Shown one piece after another: positions 58,013-64,000 of a stretch of 64,000 nucleotides of DNA. The first letter of the stretch is position 1; each line of letters opens with the position of its first letter. A program made the position numbers and the translations under genes. The stretch comes from Deefgea tanakiae (GTDB lineage Bacteria > Pseudomonadota > Gammaproteobacteria > Burkholderiales > Chitinibacteraceae): positions 2,728,001 through 2,792,000 of the forward strand of contig NZ_CP081150.1 of assembly GCF_019665765.1 (NCBI RefSeq), in the 5' to 3' direction. The notes below the pieces were generated by a model that was not told where the DNA came from, did no database searches, and worked only from the letters and a program-made list of their open reading frames with translations.

Positions 58013-58735
58013 ATGCAGAAATTAGTTACACTCTTGATCTTGTTACTCATTACCATCGGTATGGCCGTGCACGGCCCGATTGCTCAGCTTGAAGGCTACC
58101 ATTCCTTTGCCGACAAAGTGATGCGCTTTGGGATTGTCAATTGCGGTGATGTGCTATCCAATGCCGGCTTTGCACTCGTTGCGCTCTGGGGTTTATTATA
58201 TTTATGGCCGAGACGCCAACAACTCAATCTCGGTTTTACATTATTTGTGATTGCGATTTTCCTCACCGCGATGGGCTCAGGCTACTACCACTGGATGCCC
58301 AATGACGAACGTCTCGTGTGGGATCGTATGCCAATTTCACTCGCCTGCGCGGGTTTATTGGCAGGGGTGTGGCAAAACTTTTCACCACAAAAAAATCAAT
58401 GGCCTTTGGTTATCGCGCTCAGCATTTTTGCCATTGGTGGCGTTGTTTATTGGTATTACTCAGGCGATTTACGTCTATATCTTGGTTTGCAAATTCTGCC
58501 ACTGGTGCTGATTCCAATCTGGCAATGGCACGCGCCGAAAGCGGAACGGTTCGCCTTTGCTACCGCAATCGCCTTGTATGTACTGGCAAAAATAGCTGAG
58601 CTGGCTGACTATCAAATTTATGCCTTGTTAGGCTTTATGAGTGGCCACACTCTCAAACATGTGTTGTCCACCTTGGCTGCCGGCGTGATTATTTATCACT
58701 TGGTACAAAAAACTCGAACAAGTTGCCATGGCTAG
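58013..58735 (+). CDS. CREST-like membrane hydrolase
   Basis: A 240-residue protein with about seven membrane segments. Its polar residues fit the CREST superfamily (alkaline ceramidase, PAQR): Ser89 and His93 in GSGYYHW, Asp104 in VWDRMP, and His212 and His216 in GHTLKH. These five can coordinate a metal for amide or ester hydrolysis in a lipid bilayer. The N-terminal SN motif (VLSNAGF) is also found in ceramidases. It overlaps the next gene by 8 nt. The substrate is unknown; an uncharacterised lipid hydrolase is the likeliest role. Confidence 0.65.
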   Translation: MQKLVTLLILLLITIGMAVHGPIAQLEGYHSFADKVMRFGIVNCGDVLSNAGFALVALWGLLYLWPRRQQLNLGFTLFVIAIFLTAMGSGYYHWMPNDERLVWDRMPISLACAGLLAGVWQNFSPQKNQWPLVIALSIFAIGGVVYWYYSGDLRLYLGLQILPLVLIPIWQWHAPKAERFAFATAIALYVLAKIAELADYQIYALLGFMSGHTLKHVLSTLAAGVIIYHLVQKTRTSCHG

Positions 58736-59075
58736 GCGCAGCGAATACGTCGACTATCTGCTTGACGAGCTAGCACCACTCGGCAAGCTACGCGCCAAAG
58801 CCATGTTTGGTGGCTTTGGCTTGTACTGCGACGAGCTGTTTTTCGCACTCGTCGCTGAGGATATGGTTTATTTCAAAGTAGACGACGTTAATCGACCCCG
58901 CTTTATCGCCGAGCACCTCGCGCCATTTTGCTTTGCGATGAAAGATGGTCGCTCACAAACCATGAGTTATTACCCGCTCCCCGAATCAGCGCTCGAATCT
59001 CAAGCTGAGCTTCTCGACTGGGCCAAAGAAGGCGTCGCCGCGGCACTTCGAGCCAAGCGCCCCACTCGCAGATAG
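58728..59075 (+). CDS. TfoX N-terminal domain protein
   Basis: A 115-residue cytoplasmic protein with YVDYLLDELAPLGKLRAKAMFGGFGLYCDELFFALVAEDMVYFKVDDVNRPRFIAEHLAPF and MSYYPLPESAL, the TfoX-N fold; the basic tail ends RAKRPTRR. Full TfoX/Sxy competence regulators have a second, C-terminal domain, missing here, so this is one of the stand-alone TfoX-N proteins whose function is unclear. It overlaps the CREST-like gene by 8 nt. Confidence 0.85.
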   Translation: MARRSEYVDYLLDELAPLGKLRAKAMFGGFGLYCDELFFALVAEDMVYFKVDDVNRPRFIAEHLAPFCFAMKDGRSQTMSYYPLPESALESQAELLDWAKEGVAAALRAKRPTRR

Positions 59076-59184
59076 ATGTGAGCTTGTGAAATTCTTTACT
59101 TCAGTTTGCCAGCCCATCAGCACACCACAAATAACTAAAGTATTTTTCGACTTACGCATTGGCTAAACATACTCAAAGGTATAT

Positions 59185-59206
59185 ATTGCTACTTATTGGT
59201 AGCAAT
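59185..59206. repeat. ATTGCTAC hairpin upstream of the SDR gene
   Basis: ATTGCTAC (59185-59192) pairs perfectly with GTAGCAAT (59199-59206) around a 6-nt loop, 28 nt before the SDR start. It shares TATTGCTA with the hairpins at 20565 and 54422. Confidence 0.5.
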
Positions 59207-59234
59207 TATTCCTAGCAAGTAATGGAGCGGCATT

Positions 59235-59987
59235 ATGTCAAAGACTATTTGGATCACAGGTGCCGCTGGCGCGATAGGATCGGCTCTAGCGCATTCCCTT
59301 TCCGAGCAGGGTCATCGCCTCGTTTTAAGCGGCCGTCATGAAGACAAATTGCTAGCTTTATCCAAGCAACTACCGGCAGAATCTTTGGTGATTCCAGGTG
59401 ATCTAAGCACCGATAGCGCTGCTGACGTCATTTTGCAAACCGCGCAGCAGCTCAATTTCATCCCCAATGGATTTGCTCATTGCGTAGGCTCGACACTGAT
59501 TCGCCCGCTTCATCTGACTAGCGCCAGTGATTGCCACGCGCTCTTTGCGCAAAACTACTTTTCGGCTTTTTATGCGCTGAAAGCCTTTGTCGCCTTGCAA
59601 CTCAAAAACAAAAGCACTGCCTCAGTGGTCTTGGTTGGATCACTGGTCGCCAGTGCCGGATTTCCCAATCACGAAGCGATTGCTAGCGCCAAAGCGGCCG
59701 TTGCCAGCTTGGCGCAATCGACTGCTGCCACCTATGCCGATAAAGGCATCCGCGTGAATGCGGTGATGCCCGGCCTAACCCGCTCTGCTATATCAGAACG
59801 GCTAACTGGTACCCCTGAAGCGCTGGAACGCAATGCCAAAATGAACCCGATGGGAATCGTCGGCGAAGGTGAAGACAGCGCTGCTTTGATTGCATTTTTA
59901 CTGAGCGATGCCGCGCGCTGGATTACAGGGCAAATCATTGGTGTTGATGGGGGCCATGCCCACTTAAGGCCTCTACCAAAAACATAA
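59235..59987 (+). CDS. SDR-family protein lacking the catalytic tyrosine
   Basis: A 250-residue Rossmann-fold protein. It has the NAD(P)-binding TGAAGAIG glycine motif (residues 8-15), [14 protein letters not shown] and a C-terminal [11 protein letters not shown]. In the catalytic block Ser136 and Lys153 are in register (S-x12-?-x3-K), but residue 149 is Ile where the tyrosine of YxxxK should be; the codon is ATT. Asn107 is present. So it may bind a nucleotide without ordinary SDR reduction. It precedes the DUF2256 and photolyase genes by 10 nt and is probably in their operon. Confidence 0.85.
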   Translation: MSKTIWITGAAGAIGSALAHSLSEQGHRLVLSGRHEDKLLALSKQLPAESLVIPGDLSTDSAADVILQTAQQLNFIPNGFAHCVGSTLIRPLHLTSASDCHALFAQNYFSAFYALKAFVALQLKNKSTASVVLVGSLVASAGFPNHEAIASAKAAVASLAQSTAATYADKGIRVNAVMPGLTRSAISERLTGTPEALERNAKMNPMGIVGEGEDSAALIAFLLSDAARWITGQIIGVDGGHAHLRPLPKT

Positions 59988-59997
59988 GGGTATCTAC

Positions 59998-60189
59998 ATG
60001 CAGGCATTAATAAATAAAGACTATATGCAGATACACCACCTAAAAATGACACACCACAAACTCAATCTTCCACAAAAAATCTGCCCAGTGTGCCAGCGCC
60101 CTTTTGCGTGGCGAAAAAAGTGGGCCAAGAACTGGGAATCCGTCAAATACTGTAGCGTGCGCTGCTCGCTCCACAAGGCCAAAACATGA
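59998..60189 (+). CDS. DUF2256 zinc-ribbon protein
   Basis: A 63-residue protein whose last 40 residues are the DUF2256 block, [31 protein letters not shown], with four cysteines (CxxC...CxxxC) that likely hold zinc. DUF2256 genes are often next to cryptochrome/photolyase genes in bacteria, as here. AGGG with 7-nt spacing supports the ATG at 59998, making the N-terminus a little longer than usual. It overlaps the photolyase start by ATGA. Function is unknown. Confidence 0.85.
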   Translation: MQALINKDYMQIHHLKMTHHKLNLPQKICPVCQRPFAWRKKWAKNWESVKYCSVRCSLHKAKT

Positions 60190-61721
60190 GCACACTGCGA
60201 CTCATTCTGGGCGACCAGCTCAATATTCAGCACAGTTGGTTTAGCCCAATTGAGCGCGCCCGCAGCGATGTGCTGTATGTGTTGATGGAATTACGCAGCG
60301 AAACCGACTACGCCCAGCATCATGCGCAAAAGGTTTTGGGCATCTTTGCAGCAATGCGTGGCTTTGCTACCGCGTTGCAAGCCGCAGGTTGCCGCGTGCA
60401 GTACATCAAAATAAATGATGCCAACAACCAGCAAAACTTCATCAGCAACTTGATTGACCTGATCAAGTCAGAACAAATCACACAGCTAGAGCGGCAACAG
60501 GCTGATGAATATCGCTTAGAGAGCCAGTTTCTCGCCGCCGAAGCACAGCTTGGCGTTCCAGTTATAGTCGTCGATAGTGAACACTTTCTCGCCGATCGTG
60601 TAGCGATTAGCACGCAATTTTCGCAAAAAATACCGCGCATGGAGTTTTTCTATCGAGCATTGCGCAAGCAATATCAAATTTTGCTCGATGCCGAAGGCCA
60701 ACCTATCGGCGGACAATGGAATTTTGACCAAGACAATCGCAAACGCTGGAATGGCCAACCTGTTGCGCCCGCTTGGCCCAACTACGCCACCGATTTAAGC
60801 GAACTCTGGCAAGAAATCAGCGCCGCGGGCGTCAAAACCATAGGCCAGCCGCAAGCCAGCACCTTTCCGTGGCCGGTGACACGCAGCCAAGCCAAACATG
60901 CTTTAGCGACTTTCATTCAAAATGCACTCCCCCACTTTGGCGCCTATCAAGACGCGATGAGTACCGCATCAACCACGCTGTTTCATGCTGGCTTGTCGTT
61001 TGCACTCAATATCAAATTACTGCACCCACTCGAAGTCATACAGGCGGCGCTGCTTGAATACGAAGCCGAGCGCGTTTCACTCTCGACCATTGAAGGCTTT
61101 GTGCGGCAAATTTTGGGCTGGCGCGAGTTCGTTCGCGGCGTGTACTGGGCGCGAATGCCGCAGTACGGGCAACTCAATGCACTAAACCATCAAGGCAAGC
61201 TACCGAGCTGGTATTGGGACGGCAGCACCAAAATGAATTGCGCCCAACACGCGATCACGCAATCGCTGGAAACGGGCTACGCCCACCACATTCAACGGCT
61301 AATGGTTACGGGCAACTTTGCCTTGCTGGCGGGTATTGCGCCCGATGAAGTCGACGCTTGGTACTTAGGGATTTATGTCGATGCGTTTGAATGGGTCGAA
61401 ATGCCCAATACGCGCGGCATGAGCCAGTATGCCGATGGCGGTCTATTGGGCAGCAAACCCTACTCGGGTTCGGCGAGCTATATCAATAAAATGAGCGATT
61501 ATTGTAAAGGCTGCCACTATGATGCCAAACAGCGTCACGGAGAAAAAGCGTGTCCGTTCAATAGTCTGTACTGGCACTTTCATCATCGCCACGCCGCACG
61601 CCTAGAGAAAAATCCAAGACTCGGCATGACTTATCAAACTTGGAAAAAAATGGACGGTGCCGAACGCGAAGCCACATTAGCCCAAGCCGAACTGTATCTT
61701 GGGCAGCTCGATCATTTGTAA
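60186..61721 (+). CDS. FeS-BCP photolyase/cryptochrome (PhrB/CryB-like)
   Basis: A 511-residue FAD protein of the iron-sulfur bacterial cryptochrome/photolyase family. It begins [17 protein letters not shown], the lumazine/antenna domain. The catalytic domain has [15 protein letters not shown] and VMPNTRGM-type helix segment [17 protein letters not shown]. Four cysteines, 352, 440, 443 and 456, have exactly the spacing (88, 3, 13) of the [4Fe-4S] ligands of Agrobacterium PhrB. So it probably repairs (6-4) photoproducts or senses light. It overlaps the DUF2256 gene by 4 nt. Confidence 0.92.
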   Translation: MSTLRLILGDQLNIQHSWFSPIERARSDVLYVLMELRSETDYAQHHAQKVLGIFAAMRGFATALQAAGCRVQYIKINDANNQQNFISNLIDLIKSEQITQLERQQADEYRLESQFLAAEAQLGVPVIVVDSEHFLADRVAISTQFSQKIPRMEFFYRALRKQYQILLDAEGQPIGGQWNFDQDNRKRWNGQPVAPAWPNYATDLSELWQEISAAGVKTIGQPQASTFPWPVTRSQAKHALATFIQNALPHFGAYQDAMSTASTTLFHAGLSFALNIKLLHPLEVIQAALLEYEAERVSLSTIEGFVRQILGWREFVRGVYWARMPQYGQLNALNHQGKLPSWYWDGSTKMNCAQHAITQSLETGYAHHIQRLMVTGNFALLAGIAPDEVDAWYLGIYVDAFEWVEMPNTRGMSQYADGGLLGSKPYSGSASYINKMSDYCKGCHYDAKQRHGEKACPFNSLYWHFHHRHAARLEKNPRLGMTYQTWKKMDGAEREATLAQAELYLGQLDHL

Positions 61722-61742
61722 TTCAAACATCAAGGAATCGCT

Positions 61743-62741
61743 TTGAAAACCAACTGGGATGTGATTGTGATTGGTGCGGGCATGGCGGGACTGAGTGCAG
61801 CACAACAACTACGCGCTGCGGGCAAAGACGTGTTGGTGCTCGAAAAATCACGCGGTGTCGGCGGGCGGATGGCAACTCGCCGCACTGATGCGGGGCAATG
61901 GGATCACGGCGCGCAATATTTCACGGCAAGATCAGCCACCTTTCGCCGCCAAATTGCGCTTTGGCTCCGTGCTAATGTCGTTAGCCGTTGGCATGAACCC
62001 ATTTACGCATGGGATGGAACAACGCTACAAGCCAGCTCGCCGCAGCAACGCTTTGTCGGCAAACCCACGATGAATGCACCGTTACGCGCGATGGCGGCGC
62101 AATTAGTCATCGAATTATCGGCTCAAGTGAGCTGCATAAGCCGATCTTGCGGAGCTTGGAGCGTTCATTCTGAATCAAAAACTTGGCAAGCGCCTGAGCT
62201 GGTATTGGCGATTCCAGCGCCACAAGTGGCAAGGCTGCTGCCTGCAACGCATCCACTGCAAGCGGCTACGGCACAAGTCACGATGCAGCCCTGCTGGGCG
62301 GTGATGATCAGTAGCAAGCACGCAATTCATCTGCCGTTTGCTGGGCTCTTCGTGAATGAAACCAATGTCAACGATGATGTTTTATCTTGGATTGCGCTCG
62401 ATAGCAGCAAAGCAGGTCGTAGCGGTCAGCACTGGGTTTTACACGCCAGCGTGGCCTGGTCGCTCGCGCATTTAGACGATACGCCCGACATGGTCATTGA
62501 TGCGCTATGCCAAGCTTTTAGTCGACTCTTAAAACAGTGGGGCCAATCCAAGCCGAGTTGGCAAGCGGCTACCGCCCATCGTTGGCTATATGCGCGGGGC
62601 AATGCTGAAGCGCCCATAACGCAAGACGCCAGCGATGGCTTGGCGATTGCAGGCGATTGGCTGGCCGGAGGCCGAGTCGAAGGCGCTTATCTATCTGGTG
62701 TAGCGGCCGCAGATATCTTGCTGACGCACAGCGCCAATTAA
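61743..62741 (+). CDS. Renalase-like FAD-dependent oxidoreductase
   Basis: A 332-residue flavoprotein. The dinucleotide-binding start VIVIGAGMAGLSAAQQLRAAGKDVLVLEKSRGVGGRMATRR is of the amine-oxidase/renalase type. The C-terminal AGDWLAGGRVEGAYLSGVAAAD closes the FAD site. It starts with TTG at 61743 with AAGGA 6 nt upstream. It lies between the two photolyase-family genes with 21-nt and 13-nt gaps, so it is probably in the same operon. The substrate is unknown; it may handle flavin or carotenoid-like compounds in the light response, which is only context-based inference. Confidence 0.83.
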   Translation: MKTNWDVIVIGAGMAGLSAAQQLRAAGKDVLVLEKSRGVGGRMATRRTDAGQWDHGAQYFTARSATFRRQIALWLRANVVSRWHEPIYAWDGTTLQASSPQQRFVGKPTMNAPLRAMAAQLVIELSAQVSCISRSCGAWSVHSESKTWQAPELVLAIPAPQVARLLPATHPLQAATAQVTMQPCWAVMISSKHAIHLPFAGLFVNETNVNDDVLSWIALDSSKAGRSGQHWVLHASVAWSLAHLDDTPDMVIDALCQAFSRLLKQWGQSKPSWQAATAHRWLYARGNAEAPITQDASDGLAIAGDWLAGGRVEGAYLSGVAAADILLTHSAN

Positions 62742-62754
62742 ACGAGAACTCAGA

Positions 62755-64000
62755 ATGCCAACCGCAGCCTATTGGTTTCGAAATGACTTACGCCTGAGCG
62801 ACAACGCCTCACTTCACCTCGCTTGCCAGCAATGCGATGAACTAGCACTGATTTACTGCATCGCACCAGACGAACAAACTCAGTGGGGATTTACTCGCGT
62901 CGGTCAGCATCGAAAAGCGTTTCTGAGCGATACGCTGCACGATCTTGAGGCGGCCTGTGCAGAGCGGGGCAATTCGCTCATCATCATTGCCGGTCAGCCA
63001 GAGCAAGTACTGCCGCCACTGCTTAGGCAACTGAATACCACCACGCTCTATTGCGAAACGATTGCCGCGCCCGAAGAAACCGCCCAAGTCGACGCGCTGC
63101 GTGAGCACGGTTTTAATGTCACAACGACGTGGCAATCGAGCTTATTCGACCCGGACCAGCTGCCATTTCAGATTCACCAGCTACCCGCAACGTTTACACC
63201 GTTTCGGCACCAAATTGAGCAGTCGGCCACTCAAATCCCTCCTCCGCAGCCAGAGATAGATCGACTGCCTGCGCCACCTGCAGCCATCGCAACGATTGAA
63301 GCGGCAGATATCAAAGCTTGGGCGGGCGCAGTCCATCACGACGCACGCAGCGCATTTCCCTACCAACAAACGCAATGGCAGGGCGGCGCGACTGCGGCGG
63401 CAGCGCATTTGGCTCGCTATATTCAATCGGGTTTGGCTGACACCTATAAAGAAACCCGCAACGGACTGATTGGCACCGATTACTCGACCAAACTCTCACC
63501 GTGGCTCGCCACTGGGGCGCTCTCAGCAAGGCAAATCAATCACGCAGTCAAAGCACACGAAGCCATCGTTGGCGCCAATGAAAGTACATACTGGATTGGC
63601 TTTGAGCTGCTGTGGCGCGATTTCTTTCGGTTTTTACACCTGCGCTATGGGCGGCAACTGTACCGCGCCAAGGGACTCAACTCCGCGGCAAGCGTTTCAC
63701 ACCACACAGACAACTTCACCAAATGGCGCCAAGCTCAAACTGGCGAGCCGTTCATCGATGCAGGTATGCGCGAATTGGCGGCAACCGGCTACCTCTCCAA
63801 CCGAATGCGGCAGAATGTCGCGAGCTACCTTATTCACGAACTGCAATGCGATTGGCGCGCGGGTGCGGCATGGTTTGAATCGCAACTGATCGATTACGAT
63901 GTCTACAGCAATCAAGGCAACTGGCTATATTTGGCAGGCTACGGCACCGATCCGCGCCCCAATCGACGCTTTAGCATTACCAAGCAAATCGCTAATTACG
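62755..64000 (+). CDS. DASH cryptochrome (partial, cut by right edge)
   Basis: Cryptochrome/photolyase of the DASH class. The open frame from ATG 62755 runs past the end of the window. It begins TAAYWFRNDLRLSDNASLHLA, the antenna domain. The FAD domain has DTYKETRNGLIGTDYSTKLSPWLATGALSARQI, ESTYWIGFELLWRDFFRFLHLRYG, FIDAGMRELAATGYLSNRMRQNVASYLI and DVYSNQGNWLYLAGYGTDPRPNRRF, which are the DASH hallmarks. DASH proteins repair CPDs in single-stranded DNA and may signal. It is the last visible gene of the photolyase group. Confidence 0.93.
   Translation, partial: MPTAAYWFRNDLRLSDNASLHLACQQCDELALIYCIAPDEQTQWGFTRVGQHRKAFLSDTLHDLEAACAERGNSLIIIAGQPEQVLPPLLRQLNTTTLYCETIAAPEETAQVDALREHGFNVTTTWQSSLFDPDQLPFQIHQLPATFTPFRHQIEQSATQIPPPQPEIDRLPAPPAAIATIEAADIKAWAGAVHHDARSAFPYQQTQWQGGATAAAAHLARYIQSGLADTYKETRNGLIGTDYSTKLSPWLATGALSARQINHAVKAHEAIVGANESTYWIGFELLWRDFFRFLHLRYGRQLYRAKGLNSAASVSHHTDNFTKWRQAQTGEPFIDAGMRELAATGYLSNRMRQNVASYLIHELQCDWRAGAAWFESQLIDYDVYSNQGNWLYLAGYGTDPRPNRRFSITKQIANY

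Overview
The window reads as an ordinary chromosomal stretch of a mesophilic betaproteobacterium, most likely of the order Neisseriales (Chitinibacter/Deefgea-like). This rests on gene orders known from that group (dusB-fis-purH, gatCAB divergent from mreBCD-mrdA-rodA-rlpA, mlaFEDCB-mlaA-ABC-ibaG-murA-hisG), on moderate GC, and on a Neisseria-like inverted repeat. The genus is an inference from gene content. I saw no rRNA, tRNA, CRISPR array, insertion sequence or prophage.

Layout. 1-9.7 kb: purH (cut by the left edge), fis and dusB; a GST and a divergent catalase-peroxidase; then small stress or sensor genes (MEKHL/PAS protein, unknown protein, double CDGSH Fe-S protein, TerB-like protein, formate/nitrite channel). 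A gene-free 1 kb mosaic of dispersed hairpin repeats follows, bordered by an AT-rich orphan gene with a HEPN-type RNxxxH motif. 9.7-13.5 kb: gatC-gatA-gatB with a Uma2-family nuclease gene between gatA and gatB. 13.8-20.6 kb: cell-shape cluster mreB-mreC-mreD-mrdA-rodA-rlpA. 20.6-24.8 kb: a membrane GGDEF-EAL protein and argA. 24.9-32.6 kb: a surface-glycan operon (Wzx-like flippase, five glycosyltransferases, WbaP-like initiating transferase) with no recognisable polymerase. 32.7-42.8 kb: an MSHA-type pilus assembly operon (mshM-L-N-E-G-I-J-K order) without prepilin genes.

43.1-54.4 kb: the Mla phospholipid transport genes, a YadGH-like ABC exporter, ibaG, murA, a DUF4870 protein, hisG, a K+ channel, a UPF0114 membrane protein and hisD. 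54.4-59.1 kb: two tandem TPR paralogues, a secreted polysaccharide deacetylase, a CREST-like membrane hydrolase and a TfoX-N protein. 59.2-64 kb: a light-response/DNA-repair group: an atypical SDR, a DUF2256 zinc-ribbon protein, an FeS-BCP photolyase, a renalase-like FAD oxidoreductase and a DASH cryptochrome cut by the right edge.

Functionally the window is dominated by envelope biogenesis: rod-shape elongasome, peptidoglycan precursor (MurA), outer-membrane lipid asymmetry (Mla), glycan synthesis and pilus assembly. A c-di-GMP enzyme and a MshEN-type c-di-GMP-binding ATPase may connect surface behaviour. The most unusual sequence-level signal is a pair of related purine/pyrimidine hairpins that sit in two operon junctions (gatC|gatA and mreB|mreC). 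In both, the 3' arm ends 5-6 nt before the downstream start codon, where a Shine-Dalgarno sequence should be.
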